DNA from: Plumapathes pennacea
Lineage: Eukaryota; Cnidaria; Anthozoa; Antipatharia; Myriopathidae
Assembly: GCA_964036295.1 (NCBI GenBank)
Contig: OZ038464.1
Coordinates: 8,170,001 to 8,234,000, forward strand
Length of the DNA stretch: 64,000 nt
Reading direction: 5' to 3'
In this document: positions 1 to 11,417 of the stretch, piece after piece
Position numbering within the stretch: position 1 is the stretch's first letter
Layout of the letters: each line of letters starts with the position of its first letter
The notes under the pieces: generated by a model
The model's input: the letters and a program-made list of their open reading frames with translations, nothing else
Told to the model about the DNA's origin: nothing
Databases searched by the model: none
Program-made: the position numbers and the translations under genes

Positions 1-224
1 GCGTACGCGTACTGTACGTTAACTGACGTAATTTTTCAAAACTCACTGGTTCCTGAAAACCATAGTTTTTGGGGATAATAGTAAAAGTAATAATGTTTTT
101 ATTTTTGTGGTGTTATTGCTTAGAGTTTACATTTGTTGGGAATCAAATATTACCAGTCAGTATACAATGTCTGCCCAAAAATATGTCAACCAAAACACCA
201 TTAAATCTTAATTGTTTTAAACAG

Positions 225-494
225 GTTTATACTCAAGGGGAAAGTCCCATATACTGAGAATTGCAGTGCCAATTCAGCTGTTGTTCAACTTTTGGGACAC
301 TGCTGCAGATAGTCCTGCCGATGCTCATCTTGCTGAAAAACACCCACATGATGATACTGAAGCTGAATGCCCTGCTGAAGGACACTCGCTTGATGGTCAT
401 CAAGAAGAAGCATCTGAAGCCAAACCTGTGGATGTGGGCCCACAAGCTGTTGAAGTCGCATGTTCTCTTGTCAAATCATGCTTGGAACAGTTAG
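225..494 (+). other. Exon-like cassette, U1 copy (270 nt)
   Basis: A TTTTAAACAG acceptor precedes it and a TTAG/GTAAGT donor follows. One frame is open throughout; it starts with two bases of a split codon and ends with one, so the exon would be symmetric phase 1-1. The encoded segment is acidic and rich in His, Asp, Glu and Ala (for example AEKHPHDDTEAE). I do not recognise the protein. Confidence 0.5.
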
Positions 495-636
495 GTAAGT
501 TTCAAAATTTCAAATATGACCAATAACAAAATAACAATATTACTGCCTCTCCTTTTCCCTGTGTACACTAAGCCACTGCACTTCTCTTTCCCAGCATTAT
601 GCCACAAACACTTGTTGAGCCACATACATTATTTAC

Positions 637-668
637 TACGGTCCTGTTCGTACCCCAAAAGGACCGTA
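637..668. repeat. Inverted repeat before integrase, U1 (degenerate)
   Basis: Matches the 12-bp stem seen in other units, but the loop-proximal bases have changed (CCTGTT versus AAAAGG), so the stem is shortened to about 9 bp. Confidence 0.5.
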
Positions 669-755
669 ACCCTGTTGATTTTCTAGTTGGATTAAGTATT
701 TCTGCAATTGACATATTTATTTTAAAACGTAGTGCCAAATCTTTAAATTAAAAAG

Positions 756-1643
756 ATGGAAAAGATTTATTACTCGTCAAAAGGATATTGGAAAGGACAA
801 TCAGCAGTTAAAAGACTTTCTTCAGAAGCAAAAGTTAGTGTTGAAGAAGCTAAAAAGTGGCCAAATTTATTTTCCCCCACCAAATAATGTTCCAAGACCA
901 CACTGGATTATTTCAGAAATATGCTTTGGTTGTTATCGATATTGCTTCAAGATATGTTGACGCAGAATCTCTCACAAGTAAGTCAAGTGATGAAGTATCA
1001 AACGCTTTCAAAAACATTTATTCAACAAAAATTAAAATGGGTGAAAACTTTGATTGTAGATCCAGGAAGAGAATTTATAGGATCTGTAACAACTTTAATG
1101 AACGAAAAGAAGGTTGATATCAAACGATCAGAAGCCGGTAATCATAGAGCACAGGCTTTTGTTGAGAGAGCAAACAAAACATTGGGAGAAAAAATATTTA
1201 ATCAACAATATGCTGACGAAATGTTAACTAAAGGCAGATCAACAAGTGGGTAAATAGATTACCAAATAATTGTGAAAACTATCAACAACCACGTCACTCG
1301 ATTAACTGGTAAAAAAGCAATTAATGCTTATCGAGATAAAAATGCTGAACAAAAGTTCAAAATTTATTCTCGACCTGTAGGATTTAATGAAAAGAGACTT
1401 GATGCTGGTGGAAAAGTGAGATATTTACTTTCTCCTGGTGAGGAAGAACGAGGACGTGTGAGGAGAGCTACAGATCCTATATGGAGTACAAAAGTTTTTG
1501 AGTTAAAGAAAACTGTATTCTCCAAAGATCAACCAGTTTTGTACTATTTAGACGATGGATCAAAAAGAGGATTCGTCAGAGAAGAATTACAAATTATTTC
1601 AGAAGATACAGAATTACCGCCAAAATTTGTATTGAAAAAATGA
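756..1643 (+). pseudogene. Polinton-type integrase (rve fold), U1, broken
   Basis: The family is the retroviral-like DDE integrase of Maverick/Polinton elements, which joins element ends to target DNA. The start ATG at 756 opens with MEKIYYSSKGYWKG, the shared start in all units. This copy has lost about 68 bp just after position 915, removing the HQADLL segment with the first catalytic Asp. The second Asp (VDPGREF) and the Glu (FVERANK) are still recognisable, in a different frame. A one-base loss near 1244 adds a further break in the RSTKW region. The C-terminal part (1272-1643, ending LPPKFVLKK) is open. It ends 26 bp from the convergent polB stop. It is non-functional. Confidence 0.88.
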
Positions 1644-4526
1644 TTTCATATCACTTTTGATAATAGATTCTAAGCAGCAGCACTCGTAATTTTATGATGG
1701 CCGAGAGTTAAAGTGTCTGCCCCATTTGGTAATATGCATCTTTTATCGTCATCAGCAGAAAGTGCAATTTTATTAACTCTTTGAGAAAATAGATTATGAC
1801 CATAAGAACGTATTCTTCCCATCTCTCTCATTTGCTGTTTTTTCGAAAATAGAACTTCTCTCATATGATCCATTCCAATCGTTTTCTTGACTACTTCCTT
1901 ATTAATTCCTTTACATTTGATATCGTCTTTTAATTCCAAAGATATTCCATACAACTTTGCCCTTAAACCAACAAACTCAAAAATCTCAACATCATTTGTT
2001 TCGTCTTTGAGCATTCCAAGTACTTGTTTATTCAAACCAGATGGAATACCAGTTGGATGATCTTTTAAAATCTCACTAGTTGTCGAAATGTGTTTTCAAA
2101 TCAGGAGTAATATCTTTATAAAACTCCTCTGTTTCAATTTCATAAGTCAAAGAATCTGTGTCGGTGAATAGAAGCCATATCATACATAATCAATTTACTA
2201 AGATCTAGAATGGCCATCCCAAGGTAAATTGTAAGGTAAGGTAAGTCTTAGTTTTACCCATGTGAACGGCAATTTTCACTAAAAACGGTTCTCCCTCGAT
2301 TATTAGACTTTTTGACTAACTTAGAAAATTGTGATTCATGAGTCGTAAGTCTAATATCCACTCGATTTCGAATATTTTCCATCGTTCTTCCAAAAAGAGA
2401 ATTGTTCATGAGTTTGTAAAAGTTTTTCTCGAACTTCGTCTCCCCATTCATTCTCATGTTTATATTAAATGAAATGTAATCCTTCATAACATCTTTTTCA
2501 TCAAAGGTGATCATTCTCTGTACCTTTTTAATCTTCAAACCCATCTTCTGGTAATATTTCAATAACTCATGATGAAGCACATATTTCTCTTTGTCATAAA
2601 AAGTAGAAACTAACTTTTCAACTTTGTTCATTTTTGTTCTCTCTGGTGCTAATGGATAATCATTATGAAAATTGTGTAACTCTTTTGGATATTCCAAATC
2701 AAATTGATGGAGGAATTTTCTTCAAAAATCTACTCTTTCAAATATCATTGTTCATCGCATCTACAATATCTTGTGATACCCACTCAAAGTTTGAATACGG
2801 CATCTTTTCTGACATAGCTAATCCATAAAAATTTTTTGCATCCAAATATTTAATAAACGTACTTTTTAAATTTTTGTTATAATTCTTGATGTATTTGTTA
2901 TTCGCCTTCGAATATCTCCCAGTAATCATTGATACTCCGCCTCTTATTCCTCTCTCAAACATCATAAACATATCATAATCTGTTAGTAATTCTGGTTCAG
3001 CTCCACTCTTCTTAAAAAATGCATTCCAAGTCAAACCAGGCGATGTGTAATAGTGAGTAGGATCACGTCCATAAGATTTCATACAAACACTTCTGAATTT
3101 TTCAAAAACATCTGCAAGAAGTAAAACATCCGTTCGTAAATAAAGATCATGATATTCTTTGAAATTTTTCATATTGAAAGTTTTCCAAATTTTTTGTGCA
3201 TGTTCATAATCACTATTTGAGATATCCTTTTCACCCAAAATCGAATAAAACATCTTAATTGGAGGTAACTCTTTTTCTTTGAATCTTTCAAAAGAGTTAA
3301 AATAATCATAAGGAAATACACATTTCCTTTTTAAAAGATTCAACTCATATCCTTTGAAAAATTGAGACGTTATTTTAAATCTTTATCTTCAAGTGTCTGA
3401 ACCATTCTATCAAGACTACTTAACAAAAATTTATAACTATCAATAAATCTTGCTTGCATATTTATTGATGTCATTTTCTCTGAACCATCTTCATTAATTA
3501 TTGTTTTTCCATTCTTATTCTTTTTCAAGTGTCTCATCAACTTTTACGTGTTTAGTGAAAGAAATATATTTCTCTTCAGAGGAATACAATTGACTCTCTC
3601 TCGATCTGTTGCTAATTCTTTTATAAACAAATGTGCATCAAAATTTTGAAGATTATGAAAAATGATGGGAATTGTTCTTTGTGTTCTGACTTTTCAAATT
3701 ACATTTAGAATGTGCTGCTCCTCCAAACTTTCCTGTAAAATGACAATGATCTCTGACTTTTCGTAAGTTCATCTTGTTAGAATTAAACTCTCCCTCTGAA
3801 CCTTTACAAATGTAACAAACATCTTGAGAATGGTATAATTCCTTTTCTTTCTTACTAAAAGTTATCTTCTTTGGATTTTTCAAATATTTTTCATAAATCT
3901 CTTTCATCTCATGATCAATCATAGAATTAAACTTTTCTACAACATTTGTTGATTCACTTTCTTTTGTGTAAACTACTTGTTTTGGTTTCATGAGATTTTC
4001 ATCAAAACAAACAATTGTCCATGAAAATCCACATGGAATATGTTCTTAAATGGGTAGTAAAAGATTTCTTATCTGATTTTGACTTTGATTTTGATTTTGG
4101 TGTATCATCTTCATTTTCTTGTTTTTTTTTTACAAGTTTTAACAATCTTTGCTTTGTTTCTTCACTTATCTTAGACTCATCGTCTACAATCACTTTGTTG
4201 AAAGACTCAAAATTTGCGTAGATCACAAAAGGAAGTTTAAACTCCTTATAACAATTCTTAAACTTACAAACTTTTTCATGAGTTGGCATGATAGCTATTG
4301 AGCCTTCGTTTGAAAAACATATATTCTTATATTATTCGAAATATTTGTCAAAAAAATGGTTAAAACAACTCCTACAAACATTCACCTTATTTGGATGTTT
4401 TGTATATTGACCCTTCAATAATCTCGACAATGAATTTATAACACAATAATGTCCTTCGTAAAGTAATAAATCTATTACTTAATAACCAAATTCTTCTTTC
4501 ACTGGTCTCAATGGAAAAAATCCTGC

Positions 4527-5060
4527 CCTTGTGAATTGAAGCTGGATGATTCTAGAATTTTCTAGAATATTTATGGAATTTTTCCAGCTTTCATTTTAGA
4601 AATTTCTTGAATTATTCCAGCTTGAAGACTAGAAATTTTTAGAAATTTCCAGGATGTTAAATGAAACAAAATTCAAAATTAAAGCTATAAATATTTTCTG
4701 GAAATTTCTAGTCTGGAAATTTCTAGCATTAACCAGAATAATGAAGCTGTATTATTCAAGAAATTTCTAGAATATTAGTCCAGCTCTAAATCTAGAAATT
4801 TCTGGAAATTACCAGGATGTTAAATATGAAACACCAAAACTAGCAATTTCTGGAAATTTATAATCTGGAAATTTCTAGCATTAACCAGAATAATAAAGCT
4901 GGATTATTCTAGGATTTTTCCAGCACTAATTCAAGAAATTTCTAGAATTATTTTAGTTCTCGAATTCACCAAAATGATAAAATTGGAGATCTAGAATTAT
5001 TCCAACTTGTTGCAGAGAAATTTCTGGGAATTTCTAGAATTATTCTAGGTTATGCTAGAA
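4527..5060. repeat. Left subterminal CTAGAAATTTCTAG repeat array
   Basis: AT-rich block dominated by CTAGAAATTTCTGGAAAT-like palindromic words. Two loose tandem copies of about 150 bp are visible, starting near 4630 and 4790, each running through CCAGGATGTTAAAT and TCTAGCATTAACCAGAATAAT. Such subterminal arrays commonly serve as transposase binding sites; that role is inferred here. Confidence 0.7.
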
Positions 5061-5653
5061 ATTTCTAAAATTTTTAATATGCTTTGAAATTATAATCCCT
5101 AGAAATGCAAGAACTAGCTTTAGAACAGCTTTAAAATAGTGAAAACTACAGATAAAATAGGGACAAAACAGGCATAAAATCAGTTCATGGGAAGTTATCA
5201 TAACGCATTTCTGTTCATTTGCGTCGGCTGGCCGTCAAAATATTGCGTAACGTCGGCTATTAAGAGTTTTCTCTTAGTAAATGAAGGTTGGAAAATTGTT
5301 CGAGAAACTGTAATTTGAGATAAATCGGGAAAAATGGGGATAGCGAACAGAACATGATTATTTCACAGATCTCCACACAAAAGAAGTATGCAGAGGCACG
5401 GCCGTGAGCGCTTGAAAGACAAGAAACAACAGTCGGAAAACTATAGGTTCCCGAAGATGAAAGTGTCTGATGATTCAGTATAAAACGATGCAGAGAAGTA
5501 CGACCATCTAATTTTGTAAACAATTTGCCTTCCAGCGTACACACGAAATAAGAACTCGATGCCGCCGGCGCTCCGTTAAATTTCATGAAACTTGCCAATT
5601 TTAAGAATTGCAAGCCAACTACCTTAAAGAAGTGCTGACTACGTTCCGCCACC

Positions 5654-5692
5654 ATGGACACGCAAGTTACAAACATTCACGAATTTTCAAAG
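5654..5692 (+). CDS. Candidate first coding exon, 13 codons
   Basis: An ATG sits in a perfect Kozak context (GCCACCATGG). It is followed by 13 codons (MDTQVTNIHEFSK) and a canonical AAG/GTACGT donor in phase 0. The ~400 bp upstream is richer in CpG than its surroundings, as for a 5' UTR or promoter. I cannot find the next exon with confidence; ORFs further right in the insertion are candidates. The gene could be the transposon's own or a captured fragment. The longer minus-strand ORF overlapping this region looks like a shadow. Confidence 0.33.
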
Positions 5693-5865
5693 GTACGTTT
5701 GGGAAAAAAAAAAAAAACAGAAAGATTTACGGCACCGTGCGAGTCGCAATTTGAATCACTTTGACGGCCAGAGGTGGACTTCAAAGAAGATTTACTAGAG
5801 ATTTCATAATGCATTTGAAACACCCGTGCTATTTATACGGAAAAAGCTTATACACAACTGACCTT

Positions 5866-5960
5866 AACTAGAAATACGATATTCGCAGAAGCCCCACGCT
5901 CTAATCGATTATGTATGACATTGCTGAGTAGAGCTCTCATGTATGCTTACACCACACAGC
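5866..5960. repeat. Inverted-repeat segment A (left copy)
   Basis: AACTAGAAATACGATATTCG through CTCTCATGTATGCTTAC matches the reverse complement of about 13650-13750 with a few substitutions. The order of neighbours differs between copies: segment B follows here, while segment C abuts the other copy. Confidence 0.7.
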
Positions 5961-5984
5961 CCAATATCGTGTATTACATGTAAA

Positions 5985-6400
5985 TGAAAGCAGATGACAC
6001 TATATTAGCATTACATGATATTGGGGATGTTGCATACATGAGAGGAGACTGCTCCCTCCCCATTGCGTTTTGAAGAGTGCAGTAATTAAATTATATGTGT
6101 AGGGTAGTCTTGAAAGAAGAAAGGTCTCATCATGATAATATTCTCTTTCACACAAAATCATGCCATGTCCATTTCACAGTAATTTATTTTGTCCCATAAT
6201 ATTAAGAAATTATACAGGTCAAGTCAGTTTTTGCACTACATTCATAGGTAAAATGTATACATACTTCTCAAGTGGGTTACATTATACTGTACTTCTCAGA
6301 AGTTCTCAATTGTTGCATGTGTTGCCTGGTACATGTACAAAAGCACAAAAACCTATGCCAGGAGAATATAACCCTAACCCTATATAGTTCAAAAGTGAAA
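5985..6400. repeat. Inverted-repeat segment B (left copy)
   Basis: Matches, in reverse complement, about 10160-10480 plus 10876-10912. Shared words include GATGACACTATATTAGCAT, CATGCCATGTCCATTTCACA and GGTACATGTACAAA-like stretches. The right copy is split by a separate repeat. Confidence 0.7.
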
Positions 6401-8249
6401 ATGGAGAATGTATTATAAAATATACAATAATTCTACAGAATATTAGACAAAAGAGAGTCAGATAAGCATATTCTCTATCAATGTAAGATGCTGCGAGACA
6501 CAAGATGAACATGATCAGTTTATTACCATATTGCCATTCTTCTCTTAAAATGCCTCATTTCTTATGTCATATGGGTAAACTAACTCTTCTTATCACAGAA
6601 AGGTACTTTTTCCAATTGGGCTCAGTGAACTTCATGTTTCTCCCATTGATACTTTGGGACCTGTGGAAAATAAAACAAAGCACTGAAGCCTATAATATTA
6701 AGAATGTTATCAAGTGTCTTCTGTGGTTGGCAGTGGGGAGGGGGATTGGTGTTAGTGGTAATACAGCTGGAATAGTATCTCACTAGTAATTATTGTGAGC
6801 CGTATAGGATTAGCTTGCTCAAATGAAAACATATTAAACTTCCGATTATCGTAACACCACTCAAACACTTTTCTGTCAGTGGTAAATACAAATTGATTCT
6901 TTTCACTTAATGATGTACAGTTAGTATCCTGTCTAGCAAATTGATTATTGACCTTGAGTCTCTAAAGGCATCCAGGACTCAATTTCTACATACTGTATTT
7001 AACAGTCCCTGTCAGTGCTATCTATTAATTCCACCTTGTTTAAAGGGAAATTCTTTTCTGCTCACACTAGCTGCTAGTGCAGTAAATCTTTTCTGAACAT
7101 TACATATACCAGCTAGACAGCTAATTCAAAACAGCAAAACTGCAGCAATAAATTACATTATTTTCCTAATGCCAAATTTAGTGAGGCTAATCTTGCACTC
7201 TGAAACAAATGACTATGAAATAATACATACTATGTACTGGTATCAATAAATACTTAAAATAATGTATTGTACAAAAACACTCCACTGTACAGTATGCCAG
7301 TAGCAAACGCAAAATAACTTAAATATGAAAACCATGAAAATCAGTTCACTATCCCTATTAAGGGGTAAAATAAAATCAGAACATACACAATAATTTTGAG
7401 CTGTATTCAGTAACAAAGAAAAAATTGCATTTGAAATGAATTCATAGTCTTCAAAGACAAATAATGTGTAGCTACATTTTAATTGATAGAAACCATGCAA
7501 TTTCTCAAAGACAAAAAAGTGTAAAACAAAGTATGGCAGCTGCTTTTTAATAATTAAAGCAATTATTCAATCAATTATTGATAGAAAACCATGAAATTAC
7601 ACACTAAGGAAAGTGTAATCCAGTTAGAAAAGACAATAGTTGTGTAATGGTGTCACGAGTGCACTGTACCATACATTTTCTTTGTGTTCTACTTATTGCA
7701 GGATGTTTGCAAAATTCGTGGAGTGAACATATACTGTACAATTACATGCATGTACAAAAAACTGACAGCAAACACAATAAATTCAACAAGAAAAAAACAA
7801 CATGAAGTCATGAATTCAGTTAAAAATGTAACACCACACGTATTTTGTCTTTCGTGCAGGTACAGCACTTTTATTCGTGTTCAATAAACTTGATAGGTTT
7901 TCAACAGACAATTTAAACAAAGAAGGAAGTATTAACGAATCCAATATTACATTTAGCAAGTGAATCAGGTGTGAAAATTGAAAATGGTTGGCAGTTCCTC
8001 ACATGAAAAACAAACAATGAAAGAACAACAAAGCAAAGAAAACTACTGTATTTCCCATAAGCATTTATTGCCCAGGTACAAAAGAAGAAAAGGAAGTGTT
8101 TTACTTCTTACCTGCCCCATGTTTCCTGGTGATAAGGATCGGCAAATCACTCACATTGACAGGGAGACTGCTGAGAAATTTCTGCACATCTTGTCACCCG
8201 AGAATAAACGCACGAAGTTTTTTTGTTTCGCTTACAGCTGGTGCAGGTA
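6401..8249. other. AT-rich stretch without recognisable genes
   Basis: Only short ORFs occur (for example 6505-6786 and 7243-7500). They show no domain, no splice-site support and low-complexity hydrophobic translations. I see no structured RNA or repeat here. Confidence 0.5.
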
Positions 8250-8369
8250 TAGTTCGGGTCAGTCATACTTTGGTTGGCAACAGGTGACCATGTTTCCTTG
8301 TCCCCACGCCCTGCGTGGGTACTAATCTGAACACCATGTCGTTTTTTAATGTTTTTCGTTCACGGGCGA

Positions 8370-8490
8370 CCTCCCCGCGCAGCGGGGTTTGCTGGGAAAA
8401 ACATCGGAAGAGAATCACTTCCCCGCGCAGCGGGGACTGCTAGGTAGAAACTCGGAACAGAATCACGCGCGGGGTTTGCTGGGTAGAACA
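8370..8490. repeat. GC-rich minisatellite with CCCCGCGCAGCGGGG palindromes
   Basis: About three partial copies of a ~60-bp period: CCCCGCGCAGCGGGG, then TTTGCTGGG, then AAAACATCGGAAGAGAATCAC or close variants. The period is too degenerate and has too few copies for a CRISPR, and this is eukaryotic DNA. A matching block lies in the right arm near 14530-14600. Confidence 0.55.
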
Positions 8491-8663
8491 CTCTAACCTC
8501 GTTCCCAGGCTCTTTCCTCTCGCGACCTCGAATCTCGTGTTTTAATGTTTTTCGTTCACGGGCGACCTTCCCGCACCGCGGTGTCTGCTGGGTTGATCAC
8601 GTGGTGTTCTGCTGGTCCGTTGCAAAGCAACGGACACCGTTAGGAGGCAAGTATGAATCAAGC

Positions 8664-9140
8664 GAAGAATCAAACCGAACACTCTCAATAGAAACAAGTT
8701 TGTCTTCAAAAACGAAGAGAACAAGCAAGACTAAGACGAATTCGTAAGACAAGGCAGGAGCGGTGTATCCGTCTCGACCGCAGAAGGCAAACAGACAGTG
8801 CTGTCGCTGCCAAAAAAGCGAAGCTACGGTATGACCGAGAGCATTATCAGCAGAAACGAGCTCAGGAGACAACCCAGGAAAGAGAGCAGCTGATCGGGAG
8901 CATCATAGGCAGAAGCTGGCCCAAGAAACAACTCAAGCAAAAGAACAGCGCGTGAAAGCCGCTCGACAACGAGCTGCTTCCCGACGCCACAATGAAACGA
9001 TTGCACAAGAGGCCCGCAGGCTTCAGGCTCAAAATGAGGCAACTTCCAGAGGCAACAATATCTGCATAGCCGTGGGTGGGCTAACCCTGACAACCCGGCT
9101 CTGCACGAACAGCAGGAGGACAGAAAATAAGCTAAAATAG
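8664..9140 (+). pseudogene. Basic, Arg/Gln-rich coiled-coil protein fragment (left arm)
   Basis: The + strand encodes, across shifting frames, a highly basic heptad-like sequence (KRREQARLRRIRKTRQERC, later YQQKRAQETTQERE, then KAARQRAASRRHNET). The right arm encodes the same protein on the - strand. Such Arg-rich repeats occur at the N-terminus of some Helitron/PIF1-helicase-associated proteins in invertebrates; that resemblance is from memory and weak. Stops and frameshifts make it a fragment. Confidence 0.4.
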
Positions 9141-9180
9141 TGCTTGAAGGCCAGCCGATAGCTCCAAGGGGCAGGTAATA

Positions 9181-10159
9181 CACGTCTATTTACTTTCTTC
9201 ACTCAACTCGTCCGTTATGCATTGCTTCGAGCTTATCGGACATTTTTATGGCCGCGATAAAGCTTTGTTGTTGTGATGCTATAAATTTTCACGACAGAAA
9301 ACTGTTTTGACCGTTTGAGTCTTGACAGTTAAATTAACTTCCAGTGTCATACAGTGCAGAGGTTAATTTGCCACTTAACAAATAACTTGCTTTATAGACA
9401 AAATCACAACATATATATCACTCACACAGAAGAAGTTGGCGTTTCTGTGCATTTGATTAGAGAGAACTGTGTTTATTAAAATTGCAGCACTAGAAACCAT
9501 GATTTCAGTTTATCAGAAAAACAGATCAAAATATTAGTCCTCTGTGAAATTATACAGTGCAAAAACTTGTGAATTCTGGTTTAAGTAGGCAGTTTTTTTT
9601 TAACTGCTCAGCTATTTTTATCATGTACTGTATAACACTGTGTAAGTACTATAAGTCAAATGTTATTTGAACTGTATTTTTTATGTTGGGCTAAACTTTC
9701 CAAAACCCGGCCACAACTTTCCATAACAATACAGTCTTTGTTTGTGTTTACTTCTTTGTCTTACTAAGCCCCCCTTCTCTTTGCTATAAATCATAGTACA
9801 TATACTAATATAAAATGTATATATAAATAAACAGAAATGATGTTTAGTAAACTAGAAATTGTTATGAATGATTATTTTGTCAATTTGGCACCAGGAAAAG
9901 AATGTAATTTATTGCTCACTGTGTATAAAGTAATGTTCAGAAGAGATTTACTGTGTTAGTAGCTGGTGTGGGTAGAAAAAAATTGCCATGATCTAAACAA
10001 GTTCAATTAGATAATGCCCTGACAAGTCAATGCCTTCAGTAAACTGAAAGTCAAAAATCCATTTGCAAAGATACATAATTATAAGCCAAAAAAGTCATTT
10101 GCATTTACCACAGTTTCATTTCACTTCAGCCAGCTCTTTACTAGCATTAATTTCTTTCT
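9181..10159. other. AT-rich stretch, nothing recognised
   Basis: No ORF above background, no splice-flanked exon and no obvious repeat between segments C and B'. Confidence 0.5.
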
Positions 10160-10912
10160 TTTCCTCGATAGAATTAGGGCTATATTTCTCTGGCATGGGA
10201 TTTTGTGTGTTTGTACATGTACTGGGCAACACATGCATATCAATTTGCTTCTGAGAAGTATAATGTAACCTACAGGTACTTGAGAAGTATGTAATATACA
10301 GTCTTTCACCAATGAATGTAGTGCAAAGACTGACTATGTATACTTTCTTATGAGACAGAATAAATTACTGTGAAATGGACATGGCATGATGAATAATATC
10401 ACAAGAACTTCCTTCTTTTAAGACCACCCTACATATTATATAATAAAATTACTGTACTCTTCAAACAGCAGTGGGATCCCGGGGAGGGGAGGGGGTAGTA
10501 CTATGCCATATAGGTATGTGCCGCCCCAAAGGGTATCGTTTTCAAACATTTTTAGTCTGAAATAGGGTATAGATTGTGCCTTTTTGGCCTGGGTTAGGGT
10601 ATGATTTTAATAGAAATTTGTTGCAGCAGACAATGCACAGCAAATGGAAAAAACACAGGGCAGAAATTGATGCAAAAGAAATAAATCTCTAAAATAGGTC
10701 TGAAATATGGTATTATATTTTGGAGTCAGGTCTGAAATAGGGTATATATTTATGGAGTCAGGTCTAAAATGGGTATAGTAAGTCAGATATTTTGGTCTGA
10801 AATAGGGTAAAAGGTTTTCAGGTCCAGGCGGCACACCCCACCCAAAATTATGATGAGTACTCTCTGGAATGGGACACATGCCACTATCATGTAAATGCTA
10901 ATATAGTGTCAT
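10160..10912. repeat. Inverted-repeat segment B' (right copy, interrupted)
   Basis: Reverse complement of 5985-6400, with homology at 10160-10480 and again at 10876-10912. The gap is filled by a different repeat. Confidence 0.65.
10481..10875. repeat. Interspersed repeat with TCTGAAATAGGGTAT motifs
   Basis: Contains five or so spaced copies of TCTGAAATAGGGTA(T) and a leading segment GGTATGTGCCGCCCC. It interrupts segment B', so it inserted later. I recall similar GGTATGTGCCG...AGGGTAT repeats being abundant in coral DNA; this is memory, not a search. Confidence 0.5.
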
Positions 10913-10924
10913 CCGCCTTTAATT

Positions 10925-10942
10925 GCTTGTGACGTCACAAGC
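10925..10942. promoter_or_regulatory. Perfect 18-bp palindrome with CRE core
   Basis: GCTTGTGACGTCACAAGC is fully self-complementary and contains the CREB/ATF core TGACGTCA. It lies ~320 bp upstream of a small ORF and ~500 bp upstream of the 177-codon ORF at 11418. A second TGACGTCACAAGC occurs at 13593. A promoter role is inferred. Confidence 0.35.
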
Positions 10943-11242
10943 TTTAAAATGCAACGATTTTTTATTTTTTTATTTTTCTGGGTTAGAAATCTGCATGCGG
11001 TGATTGGTTCATATTATCATGTGATTTGTGATGACGTTGTGATCAAGTGACTTGGCGGGCGAGCAGTTTCGCCATTTTGAAGACAGCAAGTTGCTTGCCT
11101 TAGTTGGCTCTGTGGATTATTTTATGGACCGCTCATCTTACTTACAAGCGCATACGCCGGCTGCGGTAGACCCATACTAAATTTCATTGAGCGGTTTTGG
11201 CTTGGGTCGGTCCGTTCAGCCTCAAAAGCCATATTGAAAGCC

Positions 11243-11410
11243 ATGAAAGCAAATGCAATGAACTTATCAATGAACTGCATAACTATGCACAACTGTACAG
11301 AAATGTACGAAGAATCTGGCATCCAGAACCTTGAGAACTTGAAGGAACAAGCTGAACGAAGCCGCTCGACATACAAAGACGAGAACCTGTGTAAAGACGG
11401 CGATTCTTGA
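11243..11410 (+). CDS. Small hypothetical ORF, 55 codons
   Basis: Starts MKANAMNLSMNC and ends KDENLCKDGDS. It is hydrophilic, contains a short possible coiled coil (ENLKEQAERS), and lies in a CpG-containing region downstream of the CRE palindrome. No homologue is recognised. It could be a shadow, and splice structure is unknown. Confidence 0.2.
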   Translation: MKANAMNLSMNCITMHNCTEMYEESGIQNLENLKEQAERSRSTYKDENLCKDGDS

Positions 11411-11417
11411 CAAGCGC

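Larger units (their letters stand above)
8250..9180. repeat. Inverted-repeat segment C (left arm)
   Basis: Reverse complement of about 13750-14670. Matching landmarks are CGCCCTGCGTGGGTACTAATCTG, the CCCCGCGCAGCGGGG words and the basic coding stretch described separately. The arms differ by many substitutions and small indels, so the pair is old. C and C' would bracket a 6.4-kb element within the larger insertion. Confidence 0.75.

Noticed and set aside
2634-2828. 64-codon + strand ORF (MFSLVLMDN...) repeated in most units
   Set aside because: Exactly antisense to the conserved polB coding sequence; its conservation follows from the repeat and the sense frame.
5260-5676. 138-codon minus ORF in the 13-kb insertion
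   Set aside because: Overlaps the opposite-strand Kozak ATG exon and a CpG-containing leader; composition (Ser/Phe/Leu rich) is typical of an antisense shadow.
8370-8490. CRISPR-like array of CCCCGCGCAGCGGGG repeats
   Set aside because: Only about three degenerate copies, spacers similar to each other, no cas genes, eukaryotic context.
10607-10879. 90-codon minus ORF (YFRPKYLTYY)
   Set aside because: Translation of the interspersed TCTGAAATAGGGTAT repeat; periodicity comes from the repeat, not a protein.
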